A stretch of DNA of 64,000 nucleotides from Polytrichum commune (taxonomy: Eukaryota > Streptophyta > Polytrichopsida > Polytrichales > Polytrichaceae). A program made the position numbers and the translations under genes. Positions 49,401 to 61,371 of the stretch are shown in pieces. Under the pieces are notes generated by a model. The model made no database searches, was not told the DNA's origin, and was given only the letters and a program-made list of their open reading frames with translations. Each line of letters starts with the position of its first letter. Position 1 is the stretch's first letter. The stretch spans positions 76,213,554 to 76,277,553 of the forward strand of contig OX485803.1 in assembly GCA_950295325.1 (NCBI GenBank), in the 5' to 3' direction.

Positions 49401-52365
49401 ATGTACTCATTTGTGACATCATCTAGGGCATTATCAGCCACCACAACAGCTCCTTTTTTCAGCTTCAATAGGTCGAATAGTTCGATGTAGCGTTGAGGCA
49501 AGCCAGATAACAGCACAAATTCCAATCCTGTGTTCCAATTCTTGAAGTTAGATTTAGAATTTGAGCACAAAGCCATTACAGAATCAAATCATTCTGGAAC
49601 TAATTGCACATTCAAAAGCAGAAAACATGCTCTCGACCTTTGGCTTTAGAACTGAAGAGATAAATTTTCATCAATATTTGAACACTTCCTAAATTCCAGA
49701 CTGACAAGAGTCCAGACAATGTCCAAAATAAGATCCATCAACCACAACGAAGACCCCTTCTGCTTGTCTCTTGAATAGAGACACCCCAAATATACCGTCT
49801 CTCTGAGGAACGAAGGTTGAAGGATCCTCCGTGATGAAATCCACATAATCAATCAACCCAACCTCCTTCAAAAATTTCTGAACAATCTGCTGCTTCTCCT
49901 CCTCATAGTGCACAGACCACAAGTGGCCATTTGTTGCTCGTGCAGCTGCAGAAAGAGCAGAGTAAGTTCTAACAAAAGGATCTCCACATTTGGAGTAAGA
50001 CTTGGACAATGGATTCTGCAAGATGTCAATTACATCTGAAGGAGAGAACTGAGGCTGTAGCAAGAGAGGCAAGAAAGCAGAAAACAGATGAACATAGGTA
50101 GAAAATCAGAGATGGAAGAGTGTAGGTTCCTACCTGCAGCAAGAGTGACAGTCGACAATCCACATCCTATTTGCAGGATATGACGTGAATTGATCCCAGC
50201 TGCCAAAGCAGAAACAAATTCTGCACTTGAAGGTTCCACAATTGGGGCTCTTTGTTTACCCCTCCGAAACGAGTGCCTCTTCTCAAGTAGCACCCTACGC
50301 TGCAAACATTCAAAGCTGTATGGTTAGCTCTTTCAGGATCATTCGTACCAGTACAACATGACATCAACTTAAGAAAATCAAGAGGTGGATAGTGGATATA
50401 ACTTTCAAAGTGAACACCTTCTGACTGAAGCGCTTCTATTAGATTCAATATATAAACTACAATATCACTCACAGAAACCAGAACATACCAAATACATGTT
50501 AACTGTAGGTGCAATCGTCTTGAATATCGAAGGGAAGGGAAGGCGAAGTCAATGCAGCTTCACGAATGGTGACAGAACAGGTTATCGAAAGAATGCTAGA
50601 CTTACCAGGTCTAAAGATTCACAAAACGCAGTTGTTGAAATGTCTGAGTTCCACCGAATCTCGGAGAAGTAATTCCCAGGCATTCTCCTGCAGCCAGCTG
50701 CTTAGTGCGCCTCCTTTAGCGCACCCAAAAATCATCACACATCTACTTCAATGTTGTTAGGATCCACCTCTTCTGCCCTCCCTGCACCCCACTATCATTG
50801 ACCTTGTAAGGTTTTCTGAGTAACCTAACAACAAAACAAAACAAAACAAACAAGCACCCCCAAACACCACCAGAAAACAAACAAGTACTAGGATGATCTC
50901 AAACAGAGCCCGAGTGATTCTTCAAGAGCAAAAAACTCGATTTTAAGTTCAGCAACCACGGAGAGGTTAATACAAAGGGGCAATATGATTTGCAATAAGC
51001 GTACAAGTGAAGTCTTTCAGAAGGAGACACATCACAAAAGTAAAGTGACATGGAGGGTGCCCTTCAGAACGGGATCGGTGAAAATAATCTATGTGCATTT
51101 GTTGGGAGTACTCGAAATACTTTCTAGTTACAAGAAATTGAAGGCAAGTACTACAATGAACCAATGCCAGATTCCTTCTCTTTCCCAGTAGTTGTCAAAT
51201 CTCATCCAGCGTATGCAACATATCATAAATCTCTGAGACAGAAGGTGCCTTTCAGAACGAGATGGATGAAAATAATCTATGTGCATTTGTTGGGACTACT
51301 CGAAACACATTCTGGTAACAAAAAACTGAAGGCAAGTACTACAATGAGCCAATGCCAGATTCCTTCTCTTTCCCTGAAATCGTTAAAAGACCAGATAAAA
51401 AGAGAAAAAAAACTATTCATTTAAGAGTCCAGTTCTATTGTAGAGCTTGCCAAGGTGGAACATCACTTTACGTCACTTTGCAAACAGAAATGGCTGAGAC
51501 GTTGAACTAACGATGTCATTATAACGTTGTGACAATGGAGCTGCCATTAGTCACTCACACATTTCATAATTACACTGAACATCAGTTTGCCGTAACAGTA
51601 TTAATCGGACAAGCATGTTCGAAGTCCGAGGGCAAAGTTTCTGTCATAATTCAAGACATAAAAAGGAAAATTCGCTCTTTTACTTCAGTTGACTTCACTT
51701 TGCAAACAAAACTAGCTGAAGTTGTGACAGTGGAGCTGCCATTACTTTCTCATACATTTCATTATTACAACGAATATAAGGTTGCCTCAATAGTCTTGAT
51801 GAAACAAACATGTTCGATTCCGAGGGTAGACTTTCTGTTATCATTCAAGACATTGGGAGGAAGACTAGCTAGGTTCACTTTGCAAACAGAAATAGCTGAG
51901 ACCTTGAAGTAGCGATCGATTATAACACTGCGACAGGGGATCTATCATTACCCACCACACATTTCATCGTTACACTGAACATCAGGTTGCCGTAACAGTA
52001 TTGATCAGGTGAACATGTTCGAAGTCCGAGGGCAGAGTTTCTGTCATAATTCAAGACATAAAAAGGAAGACTCGCTCTCAAGGCATGTGCTAAGACGATA
52101 AAACCCTAGCATATGGGAGAGAGAAAGAGAGAGAGGAAAAAGAAGTATGGTGCATTTAAGTACTCACTTCCGCTGCACTCACAGGTTCAGGATGAACGAT
52201 ACAGGCGGTCAAGATGACACATAGTTGTGGTCTCTTATTACACAGGTGTCGTATGCCAGCCACTGTCTCAGGATCATTCAACAACGTCTGACAAGGAGGT
52301 CCACCACAAGCTTTGGCTGGCCGCACGGCTCTGTCGATTGTTTGCCCTTCACACATCACTCGCAT
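46415..52365 (-). CDS. Methyltransferase-like (COMT/DUF1442-type) protein with C-terminal ACT domain
   Basis: Eight exons: 52365-52168, 50299-50134, 49945-49796, 49527-49299, 48856-48546, 48444-48218, 47171-46921 and 46580-46415. They join in frame to 1,698 nt (565 residues). Residues 67-220 form a Rossmann domain: SAEFVSALAAGIN, motif I LQIGCGLSTVTLAAAAR (about 108-124), then LEFVLLSGLPQRY and AVVVADNA (198-205). The order matches catechol-O-methyltransferase-like and plant DUF1442 proteins. The ADN metal motif is kept, but the expected first metal Asp (FLD-type) is Ser in LLSG. Residues 248-427 are Ser-rich and probably disordered. About 455-545 form an ACT domain (VEGVDQDMLLFDLTLAFNE, SVKKAKISTQDSYVLDIFYV) like those of GlnD/ACR proteins. 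The substrate is unknown; no transit peptide is obvious. The start is the first in-frame ATG after a stop at about 52,435. Exon 7 itself begins with ATG, so exons 7-8 could instead be a separate 138-residue ACT protein, with the first gene ending in TAG or TGA near 48,197. cDNA would decide. Confidence 0.75.
51030..51400. repeat. Intronic tandem duplication, about 190-bp period
   Basis: Inside intron 1 of the methyltransferase-ACT gene, GTGCCCTTCAGAACGGGATC at about 51,057 and GTGCCTTTCAGAACGAGATG at about 51,246 start two copies of about 125 bp, each ending in CAATGCCAGATTCCTTCTCT. Confidence 0.85.
51470..52085. repeat. Three degenerate tandem copies of about 200 bp in intron 1
   Basis: CACTTTGCAAACA(G/A)AA starts copies at about 51,472, 51,694 and 51,876. 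Each copy contains a GAGCTGCCATTA- or GATCTATCATTA-like segment, CACACATTTCAT, an ACATGTTCGA block and TCATAATTCAAGACATA (the middle copy is most diverged). They produce the open frames seen on the plus strand, which are not genes. Confidence 0.8.
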
Positions 52366-53560
52366 TTCAGCTCCTTGTGTACGAACCTCTCTTGTATTGG
52401 AAATTTCTCTCCTCTCCGCTTCTGTGAGAGTCTCTTATTAAGAACAGTAATATAGCTACTTAGAAAACAGAGAAGATCGTCGCCCCGCCTCTTAGTACCA
52501 ACTCCTTGGCTGCTGCCTCTCCATATCCATTGTAATTATCCAACCTATCGTCGAACAAAAGGCTTTTAAAAGAGGTTTATAAGAAAAAAGAGCGTTTCTA
52601 TGCGACGACTACAAAGCTTCCAATGCGATGGCACCTGAGCGAATACTTAGTTGCCTAAGTAGCAAAGAAAGGCAGTTGGTTGCAATAAGTAGTCTTTGTT
52701 GTTGTAACCCTCGGACCAAAATGTGATCTAAGATATTTTGAACCTGCAGTTGCTCTTATTACATTTTCCTTGTAATGCTAAGAAACGTTTTCTGGATAAT
52801 TCTGAGGTTGTAACTTAGCACACCTTTCTCCTCGCTCGCTCGCTCTCCACCTCCTTACCTCGTCATCTTATCCATAAAAGCTAGAAAAGGCAAAAACCTC
52901 GATGAAGAAGAAGCATCAAGGCTCGTCACGACAACATTCCAACCAAGACGAGAAACAATCATAAGCTAAGATTACTTTAACCTCCTCTTCTTAAAACCTG
53001 ATTTTGAGCCTCGCTGCGCAATCAATAAGCAATAACAATCTAATCAAATAAACCCCCACGGGCCGTGTCCAGCTCAATTTTCTTGATAAAAAGAGGCTCA
53101 ACGTTGAAGCTGGAGGATAGGAAAGGAAGATTGAAGGCCGTAAGTAGGTTGATGATGCTCGACGGTGACGAAAATCGCAACAATTTAGGGCAGAATTCAA
53201 GACCTTTGAAGGAGAATTGCCGGTTGAGCACAAGAGAAAGGCGGAGCGAAGGCAAGGGACCAGGAGCGCGGGCCGGGTGATATATACAGGGGCTCCCATT
53301 GGAAACCCGACCCGCTATGGACACGGATTACCCGCCATCTCGCTGCTCAGCACGAGTCGCCGGGCTGTGAGGGGTTCGCATTGGGCGCCCGGGCCACCAT
53401 CGCCCACGTCAGCACGGGTCGCCGGGTTCGACTTGCTATTTCGTTGGCTGCTGACTTGTCGCAAGGAGAGCCCACCCCATGGGATCACGGGCCGGGCCGG
53501 GCCGGGCCGGGGTGTTCCCATCCATACACAAGGAACTATGCTGAGGACCCATAATTGATA
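52366..53560 (-). promoter_or_regulatory. Upstream region of the methyltransferase-ACT gene, GC-rich block
   Basis: The nearest 600 bp are ordinary upstream DNA. From about 53,200 to 53,520 the sequence becomes strongly GC- and CpG-rich, with repeated GGGTCGCCGGG and GGGCCGGGCCGGG motifs, like a CpG-rich plant promoter. Frames on both strands at 52,990-53,575 follow from the base composition and are not supported as genes. A leader exon could lie here. Confidence 0.4.
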
Positions 53561-54520
53561 AAGTATGGACCACATATTGAAAGGGTTGTGATTATTCCAA
53601 TCTTTTGGTCACATTTTTAGAGAACTTTTCAATCCAATCCTGTCACATTGTTATAACGCCCTTGGGGTTTTTGGGTACACAAGGATATCCTCATCCACAC
53701 TAAAACCACATACACAGCGTGTTGGTGTAATCCTTGCCACTTGGCACGTTTTCGAAGCCCCTCCAGTGAGTTTTTTATTAAAATATGGACGTAATTCATT
53801 CCATTCAAGCGTTCATGGATGCAAGAACAAAAATTTGAAAAGTTCGATTACTTTGAATTGGCATGAAACCGTCAAGTTATGTACTTCCTTGACAATGTTC
53901 TTGAGAACTTTGTGTTGATACCCAAAGCATTCTTTTAGGTCTTTGGTTCGGAGGCTTGTACAATGGACTCATAACATAAAATTAGGTTTGATGTCCCAAT
54001 CTTTATCCCAACCCGTCCATGTGATAGTGTGTCTATGCAGAGAGAGGCAGAGAGAGAGAGAGAGAGAGAGATCACCTTCATCACAGTTTGCAAGTTCATA
54101 TGTGAATATGAAACAAATTTACAGATTAGAGTTATGGGACAAGTGATAATGTCTTATGTCAGAGGTGGTCTCTTTTAAACACACTAATTAGACATTGTGT
54201 TACACATAATTGATTTTGCAATAAATAAGCTCAAGCGTATGAAGTATGTGTGGTGCCCAACTTTGATGCTCCTTTGACATTTCACAAAACCAATACATTT
54301 GACTTCATTGGGATAGAGATTAGGCCCAAGTTAAGGCTCCAACTTATTATATTTAAATAAATCGTTCAACTACATCAAATGTGCCTTTGAGAGAATGTCT
54401 CTTTGAGAGAATGTGCCTTTTAGGTTACATATGCCATAGGAAGCATGATCCACAAATTGTCCTTGGTTTACATATGAGTTTGTGGTCATGATTAAGGGTG
54501 AGCATCTCTCATTCACGATA

Positions 54521-54561
<41 letters not shown>

Positions 54562-56539
54562 ACTGTGTCAAAACCCAAATACAAAATTACAATTTTGGCT
54601 ATATATATATGTTTATTTATTTATTTATTTATATTAAAAACTCCTAAGATACTCAATGTAAGCCTAGGTTGAAAGTACCTTCCTAGGAGGTTGGTCAACT
54701 AATAACAATCCACTTGAAGCAATCTCCAAGCTAAAGATATTTGTGTGCCCTGGGGATGCACTCTAGTATGTTGTAGCTCCTACCCAAGTGGGTGCACAAA
54801 AGGGGTGTAAATGGAACAAGACATGCACATTGTACACATATGAGGGATATTGTTGAAGGTTAGGTTTGTATGTACATTTCGGATCGTTATGTAATGTTTA
54901 TGATTCGTAAAAATACATAGACCCACCACCATAAGGACAAGAAATGCATATTCAAAATTTGGCTATCATGAGTGGGTACAATATCAATTTTGGTGCATCA
55001 ACTAGGGGGTCACCCCCCCCCCCCCCCCCCGCGCCCAGAAAAAACAAAAAAAACAAACTACTATGATTATCTAAACATACAATATGATAATCCATGCATT
55101 GCTACCAACATTTGTTACATTATTTTTTTTAAACATTCGATACAATATCTTTACTTTTGAAAATTTAGCCTAGTAAAAAGAGATATTGAAAAGTTTCAAA
55201 TTTTATAAATAAAAGAACATGCATGACAATCTCATGTTGAGGTAGATGTGCCTTATTCAATTACCTATCTTAATCGGACACCTATATTTTAGTGGTATAT
55301 GGTTAGGTGTGACTCCAAGAACATGTACCAAAAAGGCATGTGTTCAAAAGAAACCAGACTACATGCTCAAAATATGATAACCATTCTAGGCTTTATAGTC
55401 AACCTAATTGGAGGGACCTATATGGCCATTTAACGAGCACAAGAATCTTCACTTTGATTGTAAATAAGATATTCATGTGAGCTTTGAAAATCATGAAGAA
55501 AATGGCTACAACCTCGATCTGGATTCACTAACTATCTCGTACTAATCGCATGTTTCATATCCTAGGAGGAGTGGACTAATTGGGAAACGTAACCATTGAA
55601 GACCCATCTACCTTACGCATGTAGATTGAAGTTTTGTGAGGAGATTAGAGACCGAGATCGTACGTAGACGGATGGATGCTTGATCGTATGAGGGTTTGCC
55701 TTCGTACAACAAACTCCTAATTTGCGACCATGATCTTATCCATGATGTAGATAAAGGTGTGGCTTCAAGGCTCTTGGGTCATGTTCAATAACCCCGGTGA
55801 TCATGCCCCACGTCTAAAAGGTTGGGGTGTCATACAACCCACATGGCTCCCTTTCCCTAATGACCTCGTACAAACTTCAATGTCATTGTGGGGTCTGCTC
55901 GGTTTGCCATATGTACCATACGAGGTACATACTAAGTTGCCTTGGTGTTTTTTTCCTTTATATTGTACTTTCTATTTTCATGAATGTTTAAATGCATTTC
56001 ACGTGTGGGAATAGCATCGTTGTATCAAGTCACATCACCTTTTAATTCACAAAAGTTTATTCCATACTTTATATCATTCAAAGAAACAAAGAAATTGACA
56101 TAACACTTCTAAGCAACTAGACTGTGATCTCTTTTCAAAGAAAGCGGCTATGATTAAAAAGAACTTTGATAAATTATAGTTGCTTCTCAAAAACTCTACA
56201 ATACACAACCTGAGTCCGAGGGGGTGCACCCTTCCATTAAAAACCAAGAATCATGTGCATTCACAACATACTCTAAAACCTTCCTAAATACAAGTTTTAC
56301 TTTGTAAAATTCAAGCAATACGCATGCAATTTCAATGACAAAAATACAAGTGACAATATGCATACACTAAATAAATATATAAATAAATATATTCATATAT
56401 AGTCATCGACATAAGTATGTAAATATACTTTTGAATAACAATCAACCCCTATCATATGTAAACTGCAAAACTCGAGCATTCATCATCAAGTTGTTGAAGA
56501 CTTATTTATCCCATGGATGTCACTCATAAAACATCTTAA
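53561..56539. other. Gene-poor DNA with microsatellites and a C-run
   Basis: Microsatellites: (AG)n at 54,039-54,071, compound (CT)n(CA)n at 54,520-54,563, TTTA/TATA runs at 54,600-54,640, and an 18-C run at 55,013-55,030. No gene or paired transposon ends were recognised; the C-run lacks the flanking GTG/GAG of the G-run transposons. Confidence 0.5.
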
Positions 56540-56775
56540 GTCTACAATATATGTCATAAAAGCTAATGCAATTACTCTTTTGAAAGACCAAGAAGATCAT
56601 ATGACGTTTCTCATCAAATGATTAGTAAGATCATAAGTCCACTTGTTGTCGGGTTTTTTGCAACCAACTTAAGCCAATGTCCTTGTTTAATGGACAGTCC
56701 ATCAAGTTAATCGGATCCCTATACTCCACCCAATAATTATCAAATTTTCTACGCATCTTATAACCCACCCAACAA
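56540..56775 (-). repeat. Second copy of the 39,960 dispersed repeat
   Basis: Shared with 39,960-40,210 in the same orientation, including TAANGTCATNATAGCNAATGC-like and CATCTTATA segments and a conserved distance between them. Minus-strand reading gives related broken protein. The copies are too decayed to name a family. Confidence 0.45.
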
Positions 56776-57019
56776 ATCAAACCTTGATTGGAGCTGATTA
56801 TTTGGGTCTATAATCCAACTTTTTGGTTAGAGTAGTTTAAATGTCAATTTTTTTTATATATATTTGAGTTCAAATCTTCATACCGATTCTTGAGTTAGTG
56901 AAGAAACATTGATATGAGTGATTACTAGGACAAAAAAGGGTTAGTAATGCTAAAAACGAACATTCTGACCATTGGCAAGGGTTAGGAGGAGTTTTAGTGA
57001 GTACGCTATAGACATGTGG

Positions 57020-58330
57020 GAATTTAGTATAACCTCTTGAGTCTTTGGCTATGGATACTCACAACTTCTTGAGGGTTGAGCACCTTGCTCCCCTCCTCCA
57101 TTTTAATCATGTAGGCCATTGGTAGGGGAGGCAGTTGAGATACATACTCGAGTAGTTGTAAAAATAAAATAAAATAAAGTGTCTCTCTCGGGAAGAGAAT
57201 GGATTTCTTGAGTTTGAGAAGGATGATTGTCTCTTGTTCAGTATTGGGTGTGAAGCCCTTGATTCTAAGGAGCACTCTAGTTGTTTTTCACTTGAGTGTG
57301 GATATTTTCTAAAGAAAATATTAGTTGCGACTCTCGAAAAGTGAGTAGACTTCTATTGCATCTTAATGGTATGTGTGAATTCGGATATGAAGACCATATT
57401 TTCTAAGTTGGTTTGTTACAAGTGATAGATGATGATGACAAGTGGCTCAACATTTGTGTAGGCAATTGTCCTAACTTGTAACGGAAATAATAGAAGTTTT
57501 TTTGGATCGTGAAGTTTGGCCAAGGGCCATAGTCTGAGTATAGCAAGATGGCGTGAAGCCTTTGTTTATGTTCAATGGTGTTTTGTAAGTCAATATTTGA
57601 GTGTATTGGCTTTGTGTGTTTATTGGAACCCCTTGACTAAACCCTCGGGAAGAGAGCAAATTCTCGTAGTAATCGAAAATCTTGAGTACTACAGTTTGAG
57701 TGTTATAAGAGGGTGTGTGCAATTGTCTTTACAAATCATAATAAGTTGCATTGATTGATGTAGTAATGGACATAAACTATTATTTATACTCCTGGGAAGA
57801 AAGTAAGAATTTTTAGCAATGTGAATACACCATGGCCATTGCCAATTGAATCACATGTGTGAAGCCTTTGTTCATTTGGTATCATGTGGCGTGGGTGTAA
57901 GGTGTGAGACCTTTAATTCACATGACATTTAACGTGGTGTAAGATCATTTACACGATGCATTTGTGGGGGCAGTTTTCCAAATTGTATGTCATAAATTGA
58001 GTGACCATTGTTTGGGATTGAATGAGGTTCAAGGTGAGAAGCCTTTATCTCTTATACAATGGTCTCTCTAAATTATGAGATGTTTGTCCCAAGGAAAGCA
58101 TCCTAATTGTCTACCCAATTGTCTTGATCCTCAAGACAAGGTCAAAGCAATAAACTACATGAATTGTTTGACATCATGGTTTGTGCATCGTACACCATTA
58201 TTTCTTTGTGAATGTGCATATAAAGGATTAAGATGACGATTCTCAAGAAGAGAATATAGTATTGAGTTGAAATTTTGATATGTACTAGGATTAGAGTGAA
58301 GCCTTGGTTTCATTTGATATCATTTGTTAC
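57020..58330. repeat. Degenerate array around GTGAAGCCTTTG
   Basis: GTGAAGCC(C/T)TTG or a close variant recurs at about 57,251, 57,553, 57,862, 58,041 and 58,301. Variants of CTCGGGAAGAGA(A/G) lie between (about 57,190, 57,647, 57,795, 58,240, 58,385). Spacing is about 300 bp for the first units and shorter later, suggesting an old, eroded tandem array. No gene is seen. Confidence 0.5.
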
Positions 58331-60873
58331 GAAGCAATCTGAGTAACTTTCTTGGAAAAGTCAGTTACACTATAGTCTTGGCTCTTGAGAAGAGAGTAGG
58401 TGAATGGGATTGGAAGTATGTGCATTGCCATTGCATGGTATATATTAGTCTTATGTATGACCAATTGTCTTGTGCATAAGATACTTATGGGTTTGAGAGA
58501 ATGTGGGAATACTTACGAGCTAACTTGATTCAAATAAGTGTCTAAGAGGGGAATATATGTTGAAACTCGGCATTGTGCCATAATCGATGGGATCCACCCT
58601 CAATTGTTGCTTAAAAGGGAACATGGAAGGGCCATGAAATGAGAACACATTATATGGTAGGCATGAAAATTACATGGTCCATCTTGACCATTGTCTTTTG
58701 AAGAGTCAAAGTGATAGTGCACTTTGACTGTATCAAGGATAAGGTGGTGTGTTTCCAATGGCTAATGGCCAAATGAGTTGGCCTACGTTTTTTACCCTTT
58801 TCCCCAGTGATTTTTTCATGGGTAATTAATCTTGTAGTTATGGCCAATAGATTGGGTACTTACATGTGGAAGTTCTTCAGTCGGTCTAGGTAAGGACAAT
58901 GGTCCCACGACCTCATTAAAATTTAGATAAATCAATAAATGTTGTAACCCACAAGGTTGTTACTATAATATTTCAAGGTCCTTTAAATTATCAAATTATA
59001 AAATAGAGACTATTGTTCATATTGGGGTGCCCTTGGCATGGATTACATATGGTTATTGATTATTTAAAAAGACTATTGATGAGTTATGACTCTTTGCATT
59101 GAATATCCATAGTATAGCAAGTCATTACTACTAAATTATGGTTGGTTGTAAGGGAGAGACCATGCAATTGCATGTATTGCACTAAGTGACCCTCATAATC
59201 AACTTCATAATTTCATAATTTTCTAAGAGCCACATGAAAGAGAGTCTAACATATGTTTGGTTCTCAAATCTTATCCTAAAGTCATTGTGACTTATCAATT
59301 AACCCAATAATGACGATTAGAGTTCAATTTGACACTTATTTTGTTTTCCCCGTGTGGTTTTGTTGAATGGAACCCAATCCAAAAAATATATTTACAGGGT
59401 GTACCGCAATTTTCAGGTTTGTTCTTATCTTGACTTTCTTTGTATGCATCTTGAGTCAATCAAGATAGCAATCAAACCTCAAAATATCATGAACAAAAAA
59501 AAACTACTTCACTTTTTTTATTCCACTTGTTAGTTAGTCTCTACCATGCATGCTTTAATAATAGCCACAACTTAATTTGGAGACAAGACAAACATTTTGC
59601 TCTCTACTCAAAATGAATGATTCAATTGTTGGAAGAATCTATCTATTATTGCTTCCACAATCAACTACAAAAAAACTACTAATGTGATGAGCATCCAAAT
59701 GAAGGTAGGAGCAACGTGCACACACGAAATGAATGAGAAAACGAGGAATTTTGAGTACCTTCACTTTTTCTACTCGACTTTGCAACAAAACCTAACTTCT
59801 AAGTCACCTAATGCCTACAATCACTACTTGCATCAAAGCACCCGCATCAACCATCTTTGATTAGCCTCCACAAAGAAGCGTGGCCCATTCCTCTTGCAAC
59901 CCTAAGCAAGAAGTGTCCTTTTTCTTGACTCATCGACCCCTTCCAAAACCCTCTTATTGCCTCTTCCATACATGCATGGATGAGATAAAGAAATGAAAAT
60001 TTTATTCATCCTAGTTTCATCCAATATGAATACTTATCCCATAAAGTCTAATGACACTATCATGCAAGTACAAATATTGCATATTTTCTAGAGGTCCTTC
60101 ATACATGTACATAACTATGAGCTACACTTTGTGTAAAATATGTATACCTAGTACGGCAAAGTTCAAATTAATACCCTCTTTTGTGCACTCACATATATTC
60201 ATATGTGTTATGAAATGTGCACCCCCAGAACATGAGTGCTCCCCAAAAACAAGGAATCCTAGAATTTTAAAAAGTTTACCCTTACCCAATACATGGTCCC
60301 ATGGAACGCAGTCAAAGAGTTGAGTTATGTCATGAAAGCAAAGTCATGTATTACGAGGATCATGTGGTCAATCAATTAGTCTTAAAGATAGATAGATAGA
60401 AACTCCGGTCCCTTTTTAGCAAGGGTCCGGCGTGAATAAAGTGTCCGTTCGTAATGCCAATGACCCGATGCCCACTGGACAAGGGGACATTGGGACAATA
60501 CTACTCTCCCCTTTCGAGGATGGACACTATAGTGACACACTATACTATTTCCTAGCTAACCACTAGTGCCTTGAGGATACCGGACATGGAATCCCCCCAA
60601 AGGGCTTTGAGGTACCCATACAACAAGGTCCAAGGACCCCCCACCATAGTTGGGTGGACTAAGGTGGTGAATTAGTCTTAAACTATTGGAAGGCTCCAAT
60701 ATTTATCAATGTGATACCAAAATACTCACCATAATACCTTTTTGATAAGCTAGACACTTTATAACATTCTACCACTCTCAAATTTGTCTGCAAATTTTTA
60801 ATTGGAGAACACCTACTTTTGCCAAATATGGCGAACTTAACCTCATGCCTGCCATATATAATTTGCCACCTAA
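58331..60873. other. Gene-poor DNA
   Basis: No gene is recognised. 60,395-60,670 is GC-richer and low in A/T runs (CCGGTCCC, GGTCCGGCGTGAATAAAG, ACCATAGTTGGGTGG) and may be an unassigned repeat, but no second copy is in the window. The 90-codon frame at 60,051-60,323 has no motif. Confidence 0.4.
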
Positions 60874-61371
60874 GGGCCACTGCACCCACGAGACTGAGAG
60901 CCCGTGACCATTACACATCAAGCACTCTCATTGGTGGAAAAGGTGGAGCCGGTCCAAGTTCGCTTCACACTATGCTTGAGGGACCAACGGAGTATGTGAA
61001 TGCAAGATGGACGTAAAGTCTACATGGATTCCTACATGGCATTGAATGGATCATGTTTCATGGTCACTGTGATTATTTTCAAAACCTCCCTTTGGAGGTA
61101 GGCCTAACACAAACCCGGGAGACCATGGCACTCCAAACGCTCACAACCATTGGTTTATTTTATTTTATCATTTGTGAAGACTTGCATAAATAGAAATTCA
61201 TTGAAATAAGATTTAGTTGAGGGTCTGGTCACATATGACTTCACACTACACCTGAGGATCGGTGACCACACTACATGATTTTGGAGGTGTGTTGGGACGG
61301 CCTTTAGACACTTTATTTTGGGCTCTCACAATATAATGGTCACGGCTCTCGGCTCATGTGTGAAGTGGCCC
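60874..61371. mobile_element. PIF/Harbinger-like MITE, copy 2 (498 bp, TAA duplication)
   Basis: The element starts GGGCCACTGCACCCACGAGA and ends GTGTGAAGTGGCCC, flanked by TAA at 60,871-60,873 and 61,372-61,374. It is the reverse complement of 35,840-36,343 over nearly its full length; shared landmarks include CCTCCAAAATCATGTAGTGT and TTGGTGGAAAAGGTGGAGCC in the matching orientation. It has no coding capacity. Confidence 0.85.

Noticed and set aside
49946-50035. Longer version of exon 3 of the methyltransferase gene, starting at 50,035
   Set aside because: Frame is kept and the acceptor is usable, but it inserts 30 residues right after motif I. The acceptor at 49,945 (CTCTTTCTGCAG) restores the normal motif. 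It may be an alternative splice form.
51164-51912. 86- and 127-codon plus-strand frames
   Set aside because: Both lie in intronic tandem repeats and change between repeat copies.
53217-53575. GC-rich frames on both strands (113, 86 residues)
   Set aside because: Open only because of CpG-rich repetitive composition; no motif or splice support.
55013-55030. C-run as another G-run transposon end
   Set aside because: It lacks the GTG before and GAG after, and no partner end or duplication is present.
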